DNA from: a virus
Length of the DNA stretch: 31,736 nt
Virus record (IMG/VR): IMGVR_UViG_3300048111_000030
Span: 1-31,736 of that record
Strand: one strand, 5' to 3'
Shown here one piece after another: positions 16,123 to 22,021 of this stretch (its first letter is position 1; every line of letters starts with the position of its first letter). A program made the position numbers and the translations under genes. The notes beneath the pieces are model-generated. The model ran no database searches and was not told where the DNA came from. It worked only from the letters and a program-made list of their open reading frames with translations.

Positions 16123-17748
16123 CTAAAACTCCGCTTTATCATCCGGTACTGGACAGTTAGTCTCGATCATGCGACCAGACTCCTTATCGTAGTACAGGTA
16201 ACATGCGGGGCCCGTCAGTCCAACAAATCTATTCTTCAACACACGCACACAGGTGGTGTTCCGTATCTCAGGGTCAGCGTGTTGCTGATCTCGCTCTAAC
16301 CCCAGAACTATGTCGCTAAGTTGTGCGATCGCCGCCGAACCTCTGAGTTCTCCCAGACTGATCTTGCCGCCATCCTCATGCGCCTTGGCTCCACTTGGTC
16401 TGCGTAGGTGTGACACAAGGAACAACCCCACGCCTGTCTCCTGAACCAGCTTGCGGAGATTGGTCATAATGCTGTCGATGGCCTTACGCTCGTCACCATT
16501 GTCCTGATCGCTGACAACAATACTGAGGTGGTCAAGGATAATCCACTTGCAGTCCAGTCCTTTAGCCATGTAGCGTATGCGTCCTAGCAAGTTATCCTCA
16601 TTGGTGCTGCCCCAGTGATCGAACATAAAGATACGCCCTGACCCCATCGTCCTGTCCCAGTATCCCTTCTTCTCGTCCTGAGTTACTGTCTTGTCCAAGT
16701 GCAGTTGCTTGTTAGCCTCGATAGACATGATGCCTAACGCTGTCTTGGGGATGTCCTCCTCCAGTGCTAGGATACCAATGTTATCGTCTGTCGCACCCAG
16801 AAGGTAATGCTCTAACTCCCTGACAATCTGTGACTTACCCATGCCTGAGCCTGAAGTGATCGTCACCAGTTCCTGTCTGCGGAAGCCGTGGGTGTACTCA
16901 TTAAGACAAGCCCAAGGATAATCAATGGACTTGACGTTGGACTGCTTGATGATCATGTCCCAAGTCTCATTGCCAGCAACAATACCATCTGGCTGGTAGG
17001 TCTTGGCGTTCCACCACTCCTTAACAAAGTCCTGAACCTTACGTGCCTTAAGCATGTCACCTGCATCCTTCATAGGCAAGCAAACATTCTTGGCTTTGTT
17101 GGGAGTGAACAGATCAAGGACTGAACGCGCCGCCTCTTGTCCTGCCTTGTCATTGTCGAAACAGATGACGACATTCTCAAAGGACTCTAGCCATTCGAGG
17201 TTTGCTTTGATGTCTTTGGTTGCACCTGCTGCACCTGATCTGATGGAGACAACCGGCCACTTGCCGTCAAACATCTCGTTGACTGCCAGTGCGTCTGCCT
17301 CGCCCTCTGTGACCGTAATGTATTTACCGCCACCCTTGAACGCCTGTTGGCCGAAGAGCCCTGCATTATCGAAACCTCCTGTCGCATAAAAAGATTTGTT
17401 CTCCACTATCCGTACCTTGGTGCCTGTAACTACGCCGGTGTCCTTGTCATGGTACGGGTAATGATGTTTGACAATCTGTCCGTCAGTACCGTACTCAACT
17501 GTGACACCATAGCGTTGTGCTGTGGCTTGGTTGATACGCCTGTCAGGGATTGCCGCTATAACTCCTGTCATCTCTAATGACCTCGCTGGTCGTTGTTGTA
17601 TTCGGGTAACTGTGCCATCGCCCCGTTCATAATGTGAACAGCCGCCTGAGAAACAGACGGCGTGTCCATCGGAGTACCTAGCCAAGTTATCCTTAGAGCC
17701 ACACGAAGGGCATGACTCGTGTTGGACAAAGGTAGACTCCGCTGTCAT
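16123..17748 (-). CDS. Bifunctional primase-helicase (T7 gp4-like)
   Basis: A 541-aa enzyme that unwinds DNA and lays down RNA primers at the fork. The N-terminal zinc-binding domain has C13, C16, C32 and C37. The TOPRIM domain has TEGEAD (E148) and the CFDND acidic pair (D198/D200). The RecA-like helicase has Walker A GSGMGKS (300-306), Walker B IILDHLS (D406), VSHLRRP (445-451) and a probable arginine finger R507. The C-terminus is acidic and ends in Phe (PDDKAEF), as needed for polymerase contact in T7. The start overlaps the SSB stop by one base and the polymerase follows directly, giving a compact replisome operon. Confidence 0.95.
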   Translation of the reverse strand: MTAESTFVQHESCPSCGSKDNLARYSDGHAVCFSGGCSHYERGDGTVTRIQQRPARSLEMTGVIAAIPDRRINQATAQRYGVTVEYGTDGQIVKHHYPYHDKDTGVVTGTKVRIVENKSFYATGGFDNAGLFGQQAFKGGGKYITVTEGEADALAVNEMFDGKWPVVSIRSGAAGATKDIKANLEWLESFENVVICFDNDKAGQEAARSVLDLFTPNKAKNVCLPMKDAGDMLKARKVQDFVKEWWNAKTYQPDGIVAGNETWDMIIKQSNVKSIDYPWACLNEYTHGFRRQELVTITSGSGMGKSQIVRELEHYLLGATDDNIGILALEEDIPKTALGIMSIEANKQLHLDKTVTQDEKKGYWDRTMGSGRIFMFDHWGSTNEDNLLGRIRYMAKGLDCKWIILDHLSIVVSDQDNGDERKAIDSIMTNLRKLVQETGVGLFLVSHLRRPSGAKAHEDGGKISLGELRGSAAIAQLSDIVLGLERDQQHADPEIRNTTCVRVLKNRFVGLTGPACYLYYDKESGRMIETNCPVPDDKAEF

Positions 17749-18113
17749 TAGAAGTCCTCGCCTTCTGCTTGCTCTGCTACTTCCAGTACCTTGATCTTGT
17801 TAAGGTAGGTGGACGTTCCGTGTACAGGATGGGGCTGACCTTCTGCCCAAAGCAAACGTACCTTAGAGCCGCGACCAATACGGCCAGCGAAGGGTTGACC
17901 CTCTGCGTCCATCACAGGTACATCATATTTTGTACTAAACTTACGTTGCTTAGTACCCTCGTACTCGCGTAGCTTGACACCCATACCAGCCAACTGATCT
18001 GCTGTGGTATCATCTAAGCTAATGACAACTGAATACTTGCCAGTGGACTGACCCTGATACATCTCGTGGGTGTCTAGGTTTTCAAACGCTATTGTGCCTT
18101 CTACTACTGCCAT
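17748..18113 (-). CDS. Putative single-stranded DNA-binding protein (gp2.5-like)
   Basis: A 121-aa protein with beta-rich OB-fold character (YSVVISLDD, GSKVRLLWAEG, LNKIKVLEV). It ends in an acidic tail with terminal Phe (EQAEGEDF), the hallmark by which T7 gp2.5 and bacterial SSB contact partners. It is only about half the length of T7 gp2.5 (232 aa). It is the first gene after the internal sigma70 promoter and is coupled to primase-helicase. SD AAGGA lies 9 nt upstream of the ATG. The position is strong support; sequence identity to a named SSB family is not certain. Confidence 0.65.
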   Translation of the reverse strand: MAVVEGTIAFENLDTHEMYQGQSTGKYSVVISLDDTTADQLAGMGVKLREYEGTKQRKFSTKYDVPVMDAEGQPFAGRIGRGSKVRLLWAEGQPHPVHGTSTYLNKIKVLEVAEQAEGEDF

Positions 18114-18140
18114 GATTACTATCCTTCTAGGTTGTGGTTT

Positions 18141-18157
18141 GATACTACTTAAGTATC
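18141..18157. promoter_or_regulatory. Inverted repeat containing ACTTAAGT in the leader of the SSB operon
   Basis: GATACT at 18141-18146 and AGTATC at 18152-18157 form an inverted repeat around ACTTAAGT (palindrome 18147-18154). It lies ~55 bp downstream of the leftward sigma70 promoter and ~28 bp before the SSB start. The same CTTAAG core occurs in pairs downstream of the rightward promoter, so it may be an operator. Confidence 0.45.
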
Positions 18158-18211
18158 GTTTGGTTAAAACTTTAAAGATTATTACTAAACATTTCCCTTT
18201 AATACCTGAAT

Positions 18212-18240
18212 ATTATATCAGCCATTCAGTATCCTGTCAA
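18212..18240 (-). promoter_or_regulatory. Consensus sigma70 promoter for SSB-primase-polymerase genes
   Basis: On the minus strand TTGACA (18240-18235) is followed by exactly 17 bases and then TATAAT (18217-18212), a perfect match to both hexamers. It straddles the end of the small zinc-binding gene and lies about 100 bp before the SSB start. It would let the replication genes be expressed independently of the first leftward promoter. Confidence 0.88.
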
Positions 18241-18409
18241 GTTCCTCTTCATTCAAATTGTCAAAAACTTTGTTGGCCTCCTCCAACACCGCATCATTAG
18301 AGTACGAAGCGCACTCATTGCATAGGTCAAGGTGGTGTCCTGTCTGGTGGTCTATTCGTTTTAGTTCATGCTCGTTCAGTATAACGTCACACGCTTTGCA
18401 TCTACTCAT
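18218..18409 (-). CDS. Small zinc-ribbon-like protein, 63 aa
   Basis: Begins MSRCKACDVILNE. CKAC near the N-terminus and CNEC about 25 residues later form a CxxC/CxxC zinc-ribbon-like pair. The C-terminal half is an acidic helix (EEANKVFDNLNEEELD). I choose the ATG at 18409, which overlaps the upstream stop in ATGAGTAG and has GAGG 10 nt upstream; an in-frame ATG at 18424 is possible. Function is unknown; small zinc ribbons in phage early regions often bind DNA, RNA or host polymerase. The -35 and spacer of the SSB promoter lie in its last codons. Confidence 0.65.
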   Translation of the reverse strand: MSRCKACDVILNEHELKRIDHQTGHHLDLCNECASYSNDAVLEEANKVFDNLNEEELDRILNG

Positions 18410-18620
18410 TGGGGAATACCTCATTGTGTTTAAGTACCATGTCTGTATAGGAGTTATTGTAGTACTCCTCTCTCATCTGCTGGGCTACACGGGATGTCAA
18501 CTCAGATAATGACATACAGTATACCTGATACTCAATCAACTCGTCAACCATTACATGGGCCTGTGGTTCAATCCAATCGCTTGGTTCATAGCCTATCATG
18601 TGTTCTTTAATCTTGCTCAT
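18402..18620 (-). CDS. Small unknown protein, 72 aa
   Basis: Begins MSKIKEHMIGYEPSDWIEPQ. A helical middle (VDELIEYQVYCMSLSELTSRVAQ, split by a Cys) precedes a Tyr-rich end. The ATG overlaps the upstream TGA by 4 bases (ATGA) with GAGG 8 nt upstream, a standard coupled start. No motif is recognised. It is one of a run of short early ORFs probably involved in host takeover or regulation. Confidence 0.65.
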   Translation of the reverse strand: MSKIKEHMIGYEPSDWIEPQAHVMVDELIEYQVYCMSLSELTSRVAQQMREEYYNNSYTDMVLKHNEVFPNE

Positions 18621-18817
18621 AATTCAACCTCATCATATACGCGACCATAGCTAATTAAAACAAACGGTAGGTGTAACATGATACCCTCGAAGGGCATCGC
18701 TACCGTCTCGTCTGTTTCGCTATTGTAACACCATACTGCGCGGCTGTCAGCAAATTCTAAAAACACACCGCACCCGTTAATAAACTCTACGTTCAACAGT
18801 CTACCGAATAACTTCAT
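18617..18817 (-). CDS. Small unknown protein, 66 aa
   Basis: Begins MKLFGRLLNVEFINGCG. Predicted as a small beta-barrel-like protein with alternating hydrophobic residues and acidic loops, ending DEVEL. A strong SD (GGAGGT) lies 9 nt before the ATG, which overlaps the MazG stop by one base. No known family is recognised; an SH3-like or host-modulating fold is conceivable but unproven. Confidence 0.65.
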   Translation of the reverse strand: MKLFGRLLNVEFINGCGVFLEFADSRAVWCYNSETDETVAMPFEGIMLHLPFVLISYGRVYDEVEL

Positions 18818-19251
18818 TAGTTGTTACCTCCATATTTGTGTAATATACCCGCCCTAACTCCTCGCTGGTAAGCTGAGGGCTTTTTTGTAGTGCTTGTCGA
18901 GCCTCTTTTAAACCCTTGGAGAAAGTCTTGCTCTTCAGGGGTCAACGGTACTTCGCTGCTGGTTTCCTTAACAAACACACCGTCAACCATCTTTCCACGG
19001 CGTAGTTTTATTTCGTTGTATGCGTGTTCCATACACTCCGTGAGCGTCAGTTCGTTGCGCTCTGCTATGTTGACAAGGACGACAAGAATGTCGCCTATGT
19101 CGTCTATAGGGCTGGTTCCGTCAGTTATGCTTTGGTTTAGTTCCTCCACCTCCTCTTGTAGTTTAGTGAACTGTGCTCTGTCAGTAGACCCAGCAATTAA
19201 GTTGCGGTCTCTATGCCACAGCTGAACCAGTGTTTCTATTCTCTCAAACAT
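18817..19251 (-). CDS. MazG-like nucleoside triphosphate pyrophosphohydrolase
   Basis: A 144-aa protein with the all-alpha NTP-pyrophosphohydrolase signature: LQEEVEEL (E33, E34, E37), DDIGD (D50-D54), then NEIKLRRGKMVDG. The family hydrolyses (d)NTPs to monophosphates; in phages it is proposed to alter nucleotide or ppGpp pools. A C-terminal extension (~residues 105-144) is basic and not part of the family core. I start at the ATG at 19251 because it overlaps the previous stop (TAATG) and has GAGGAG upstream; the in-frame ATG at 19272 lacks an SD. Confidence 0.85.
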   Translation of the reverse strand: MFERIETLVQLWHRDRNLIAGSTDRAQFTKLQEEVEELNQSITDGTSPIDDIGDILVVLVNIAERNELTLTECMEHAYNEIKLRRGKMVDGVFVKETSSEVPLTPEEQDFLQGFKRGSTSTTKKPSAYQRGVRAGILHKYGGNN

Positions 19252-19373
19252 TACTCTTGCTCCTCTAACCATTCATCATCGCCGCGTTCATCTGCCAGCG
19301 CCTCATCTATCTCGTGTTTTGTTGGTGAGTAATTAAAATCCTCATCACCGTGACAATCTTGCCACCTGCTCAT
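19251..19373 (-). CDS. Very small acidic protein, 40 aa
   Basis: Begins MSRWQDCHGDEDF and ends WLEEQE, with about a third acidic residues. GAGGAG lies 8 nt upstream and the TAA overlaps the mazG ATG by one base. The SD and coupling argue for a real gene that length cut-offs would miss. Function is unknown. Confidence 0.6.
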   Translation of the reverse strand: MSRWQDCHGDEDFNYSPTKHEIDEALADERGDDEWLEEQE

Positions 19374-19384
19374 AACTTCACTCC

Positions 19385-19552
19385 TCAATTAATAATTGTA
19401 GACATAGGGGTGCTTATCATCCAGAACACACCCGCCCACAACATGTAAGTAACTGCGGCCATTGTAGACCATCCGAACACCTCTGTAAAGAAAGCCCAGC
19501 GAGCCTCTCTGCGTTGTTCCCTTACTCTCTTAATCCGTCTTGCGCTATTCAT
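19385..19552 (-). CDS. Small single-span membrane protein, 55 aa
   Basis: Begins MNSARRIKRVREQ with a strongly basic N-terminus, then a hydrophobic helix (WSTMAAVTYMLWAGVFWMIS, about residues 27-46) and a short end. This predicts an inner-membrane protein with a cytoplasmic N-terminus. The ATG at 19552 overlaps the upstream stop (TAATG) with GGGAG 8 nt before it; an ATG at 19594 lies inside the previous gene and has no SD. It could be a superinfection-exclusion, host-takeover or holin-like protein; the early operon location makes a late lysis role less likely. Confidence 0.6.
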   Translation of the reverse strand: MNSARRIKRVREQRREARWAFFTEVFGWSTMAAVTYMLWAGVFWMISTPMSTIIN

Positions 19553-19857
19553 TATTCTACTCCCTGTACGTGTGCTTCGTAATCTGCCGCCCATGCTTCA
19601 GCGACAGCATCGACACCGTAGTCATAGATTATTTCATCAGGGCTTTGCTTCCACTCGTGCATGTAGCCAAAGTAAGAATAGTCAGCTTCGCCTTCACCAG
19701 TTATCAGATATATGCAGCCCATATCCCCAGCTTCGCTGGCTTCCTTCGCTTCCTTGTAGCTAGTACCTCGATACTCGTGTTCGCCCTCAATGTCAACCTC
19801 TATTGTATAGCCCCTTGCGAGGCCCCATTTGATCAAGTGTAAGTGTGCTTTTATCAT
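19552..19857 (-). CDS. Acidic unknown protein, 101 aa
   Basis: Begins MIKAHLHLIKWGLARGYTIEVDIEGE. By my count about 21 acidic against 7 basic residues, so it is strongly negative. The pattern (amphipathic start, GYTIxVxxEGE, then helices rich in D, E and Y) recalls small conserved phage proteins of unknown function that I cannot name. A strongly acidic early protein could mimic DNA, as T7 Ocr does, but there is no sequence match to support that. The start overlaps the upstream TGA by 4 bases (ATGA). Confidence 0.65.
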   Translation of the reverse strand: MIKAHLHLIKWGLARGYTIEVDIEGEHEYRGTSYKEAKEASEAGDMGCIYLITGEGEADYSYFGYMHEWKQSPDEIIYDYGVDAVAEAWAADYEAHVQGVE

Positions 19858-20009
19858 ACTGCCTCCTCCTCTGGCATTTGTTCAGTTACGGTATCGCATA
19901 TGTCCAGTGCCTGCTGTAGCGACTCCTGCGCCTGCTCCTCTCTTCCAGATACCAGCAGCATCGCCATCAACTCTAGTTTAAATCTAATCACTTCGCCTTT
20001 AGTCTTCAT
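19854..20009 (-). CDS. Small helical protein, 51 aa
   Basis: Begins MKTKGEVIRFKLELMAMLLV and ends EQMPEEEAV. An amphipathic helix precedes an acidic helix. SD AGAGGTG lies 9 nt before the ATG and the TGA overlaps the next ATG by 4 bases. It directly follows 20-bp motif copy B. Function is unknown. Confidence 0.62.
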   Translation of the reverse strand: MKTKGEVIRFKLELMAMLLVSGREEQAQESLQQALDICDTVTEQMPEEEAV

Positions 20010-20023
20010 TATAAATCACCTCT

Positions 20024-20043
20024 AGTTGTAACTTGTTATAAGT
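20024..20043 (-). repeat. 20-bp motif, copy B (3' end of gp88-like gene)
   Basis: The minus strand reads ACTTATAACAAGTTACAACT. It covers the last codons and stop of the gp88-like gene and ends 14 bp before the 51-aa gene start. With copy C it flanks the gp88-like gene as direct repeats whose starts are 694 bp apart. Confidence 0.75.
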
Positions 20044-20701
20044 TTACAGTTTCTATTAAGTTGCTGATTTGTTTAAGCATGCTTTTGCCGTGGGCAGGGT
20101 AAGCCACTATTGATACAGACTTATCCCAACATACGCGGCACGTTCCACACTTACCTTCTCGCGTACTAGCTCCGCACAGTTCCATATTGTCTGTCAAATA
20201 GCGTCTGTCTGGTACAATCGTTGAGCTATTCGCGGCATTGTCCACAGTCTCACCCAGTACGCCATCACTAGACAGTCTGACAACAACATTTGGTAATTGT
20301 TCCATCAATGCAATCACTGGTTTAAACTTGTTGAACTTGTGCATCCTAGTAGGTAGCCAGTGCCTAGTCCAAGGGGTCCTACGCATTACCTCCAACATTT
20401 TTGTAGCAAGTCGGATGTCGTACATATCGCCGCTATCGAACCACCGAAAATACCTATCATTATCCAACTCTGCCACCATAGCGTCAACCCAATCATCATT
20501 GCGCCAATCATCTTGGTTGTGTAGCCGCGGTGCTTTTACATTGGGGAATCTGTAGTTTCCGCTCGTTGCATAACATCCTTTACAAGCCGGTACTAAATCA
20601 CCGTTGCTATCTTTACTAGCCGGACACGTTGTCAATGCTTCAAGCGACCAACTACGGCACGGCATTTTGCTAGGTTTACTGAATTTAGGTTGTGCGCTCA
20701 T
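20036..20701 (-). CDS. Gp88-like, cysteine-rich protein
   Basis: A 221-aa protein resembling the Gp88 family known from mycobacteriophages and environmental phages. Two cysteine groups are visible: C15, C26, C40 and C43 near the N-terminus (ACKGCYA) and C176, C185, C188 and C191 in the C-terminal third, followed by SIVAYPAHGK. The middle has WFDSGDMYD, TRHWLPTRMHK and VVVRLSSDG segments. The arrangement suggests iron-sulfur or zinc sites, and its strand order recalls TIM-barrel radical-SAM-type proteins. Its job in phages is not established. AGGAG lies 10 nt before the ATG. 20-bp motif copies flank both ends. Confidence 0.7.
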   Translation of the reverse strand: MSAQPKFSKPSKMPCRSWSLEALTTCPASKDSNGDLVPACKGCYATSGNYRFPNVKAPRLHNQDDWRNDDWVDAMVAELDNDRYFRWFDSGDMYDIRLATKMLEVMRRTPWTRHWLPTRMHKFNKFKPVIALMEQLPNVVVRLSSDGVLGETVDNAANSSTIVPDRRYLTDNMELCGASTREGKCGTCRVCWDKSVSIVAYPAHGKSMLKQISNLIETVNL

Positions 20702-20717
20702 TTTATATACTCCTAAT

Positions 20718-20737
20718 AATTGTAACTTATTATAACT
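20718..20737 (-). repeat. 20-bp motif, copy C (upstream of gp88-like gene)
   Basis: The minus strand reads AGTTATAATAAGTTACAATT, 17 bp before the gp88-like start. It contains TATAAT (20734-20729), but the matching -35 window (CTGGCG) is poor and there is no extended -10. It may be an operator or an activator-dependent promoter rather than a plain sigma70 site. Confidence 0.7.
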
Positions 20738-20785
20738 CTATTCACAAATGCCGCCAGTGTATGCACGGCATCTAGTATATAGCTA

Positions 20786-21322
20786 TCAAACTAGGTTTGC
20801 TATTGCAAACTTCAGTGCTGATCTTATCGCTACATCTTTCGACTTGTCATGTAGCTCTGCTAGTATTTTTAAATTCGACATTAGCTCCCTATTTTGCTCC
20901 CTAGTAGGTACGGCATTGCCTTCAGCATTAATAGTGTGTTTACCTTCACCACCTTCGCCACCTTCAGCACCACCACCTTTGCGACCGCGTTTCTGTACCT
21001 CTACCAGTTGACCATTTTTAACGCACAGGGCCGGCTTATCAATATCTAGTTCCTTGTGTACAGCTTTGGTGACTCTGTTAAAAATGGAACGTATGACCGC
21101 CAGTGTTGGCTTGTCTGTAACGCATTGCTCCCAAAGTGCAACTAAGAGTGTTTCGGGAAGTATAAGACTTTTAGAATCAAGTGACTTGTCGGCTTTGACG
21201 TCACCGCCACAGTGTGCTGTATATAGCGTTTGGACTGTTGTAGTCACTTTGGCTTTTACAGCTGTACCTGATACTAGATCTTGGCCTAATTTTTTAGCTT
21301 GTTTGATTGTTAATGTAGTCAT
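20786..21322 (-). CDS. First gene of the leftward operon, unknown protein, 178 aa
   Basis: An N-terminal helical domain (residues 1-105) is joined by a basic, then Gly/Glu-rich linker (KRGRKGGG, residues ~111-127) to a C-terminal helical domain (ELMSNLKILAELHDKSKD). The basic linker could contact nucleic acid. SD AGAGGA lies 9 nt upstream and a -10 TATAAT ~39 bp upstream, so it is probably the first protein made from the leftward promoter. Early position suggests a regulator or host-takeover factor, but no known family is recognised. Confidence 0.7.
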   Translation of the reverse strand: MTTLTIKQAKKLGQDLVSGTAVKAKVTTTVQTLYTAHCGGDVKADKSLDSKSLILPETLLVALWEQCVTDKPTLAVIRSIFNRVTKAVHKELDIDKPALCVKNGQLVEVQKRGRKGGGAEGGEGGEGKHTINAEGNAVPTREQNRELMSNLKILAELHDKSKDVAIRSALKFAIANLV

Positions 21323-21360
21323 GGGGTCTGTCCTCTGTTAGTGTGCGGCTATTGTATCCA

Positions 21361-21390
21361 ATTATACAGTAGGTGCAAGCGTGTTGTCGC
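21361..21390 (-). promoter_or_regulatory. Probable leftward early promoter
   Basis: On the minus strand TATAAT (21366-21361) is preceded at 18 bp by GCGACA (21390-21385), 4 of 6 to the -35 consensus. It lies 39 bp before the 178-aa gene start. The -35 is part of one of two direct repeats, so binding there could block polymerase. Confidence 0.6.
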
Positions 21391-21419
21391 AAATAGATAA
21401 CTCATGTCGCAAATTGATA
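21385..21419. repeat. Two 15-bp direct repeats (TGTCGCAAATWGATA) overlapping the early promoter
   Basis: Copies at 21385-21399 and 21405-21419 differ at one base and are 20 bp apart, two helical turns. The first covers the likely -35 element. This is a typical operator layout; the binding protein is unknown. Confidence 0.65.
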
Positions 21420-21457
21420 CTGCTACCTTTATACGTGTGTTTGGCTTGTGTCTTGCC

Positions 21458-21476
21458 ATGCAATACTTGTGCCAAC
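21458..21476. repeat. 19-bp direct repeat, copy 1 (partner at 21532-21550)
   Basis: ATGCAATACTTGTGCCAAC at 21458 and ATGCAATACCCGTGCCAAC at 21532 match at 17 of 19 positions and are 74 bp apart, just upstream of the DnaA-box array. They may be iteron-like or regulatory. Confidence 0.6.
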
Positions 21477-21559
21477 TTGTGTGGTCTATAGGTATCCTAT
21501 GGCATACTCACACTCTGCCTTGTGGAATCTTATGCAATACCCGTGCCAACATTGCAGCC

Positions 21560-21613
21560 TGTGGATAACTTGTGGAAAACCTGTGTATAAAAGGCCACGG
21601 GGGGTGTGGATAA
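21560..21613 (-). other. DnaA-box array (candidate origin)
   Basis: On the minus strand: TTATCCACA at 21568-21560, TTTTCCACA at 21579-21571 (one mismatch), TTATACACA at 21590-21582 and TTATCCACA at 21613-21605. Three match the bacterial TTATNCACA consensus exactly. All share one orientation and their starts are 11, 11 and 23 bp apart, so they lie on one face of the helix. A+T-rich DNA follows to the right. Confidence 0.7.
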
Positions 21614-21851
21614 CTTTTGTAATCTTATGTAGTACCCTCCGGTATACAAAAAAGGGTGAAATTAGGATACCTGTATAAGTCTTGTGAATACTTGTAAGCC
21701 TTTGATATACATAAGGAAACACAAGTTGGCCCTTAAGTAGCCATAGGTTATAAGAAGGGACATCATTAGAATAAAAAAGAATGACATGTGTGGGGAACTT
21801 TGGGCTAGTCTGGCGGTCTAAAGAAACATTAGGATATATAGTAAATACTGC

Positions 21852-21880
21852 TTGACATTAGCTTAGAAATATGCTATAAT
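21852..21880 (+). promoter_or_regulatory. Consensus extended -10 sigma70 promoter for the packaging/capsid operon
   Basis: TTGACA at 21852-21857, a 17-bp spacer, TATAAT at 21875-21880, with TG at 21872-21873 forming an extended -10. Both hexamers are perfect. The start site would be near 21887, leaving a ~135-nt leader before terS. Confidence 0.92.
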
Positions 21881-21916
21881 ATCTAGTATAATAAAGACAC
21901 TAAGGTAACTAAGCGC

Positions 21917-21932
21917 CTTAAGTGTACTTAAG
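21917..21932. promoter_or_regulatory. Paired CTTAAG site 1 (near-palindrome)
   Basis: CTTAAGTGTACTTAAG, two CTTAAG cores 10 bp apart, 37 bp downstream of the -10. Flanking GCC/GGC bases could extend it to an RNA hairpin in the terS leader. Confidence 0.5.
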
Positions 21933-21986
21933 AAGGCTTTAAGAATTATCTTTAAAGAAATAATTAAAGTATAATACTAAAGAATA

Positions 21987-22002
21987 CTTAAGTATACTTA
22001 AG
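21987..22002. promoter_or_regulatory. Paired CTTAAG site 2 (perfect 16-bp palindrome)
   Basis: CTTAAGTATACTTAAG is a perfect 16-bp palindrome lying exactly 70 bp after site 1 and 20 bp before the terS start. It is a likely dimer-binding operator or leader structure; which one cannot be told from sequence. Confidence 0.55.
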
Positions 22003-22021
22003 ATAACCATAGGAGTAGGCC

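Larger units (their letters stand above)
21323..22021. other. Divergent control region and candidate replication origin
   Basis: About 700 bp with no convincing gene in any frame. From left to right it contains a leftward promoter with overlapping TGTCGCAAAT repeats, a GT-rich stretch with repeated ACTTGTG words, a pair of 19-bp direct repeats, four DnaA-like boxes, an A+T-rich stretch (~21640-22010), a perfect rightward promoter, paired CTTAAG palindromes and the terS ribosome-binding site. This is the only place where the two transcription blocks diverge. Confidence 0.8.

Noticed and set aside
20718-20737. Plain sigma70 promoter at motif copy C
   Set aside because: TATAAT is present but the -35 window reads CTGGCG at 17 bp and there is no extended -10. 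I list it as a motif rather than a promoter.
21448-21722. Overlapping 76- and 78-codon frames in the control region
   Set aside because: They cover the DnaA boxes and direct repeats on opposite strands, lack an SD and give low-quality products.
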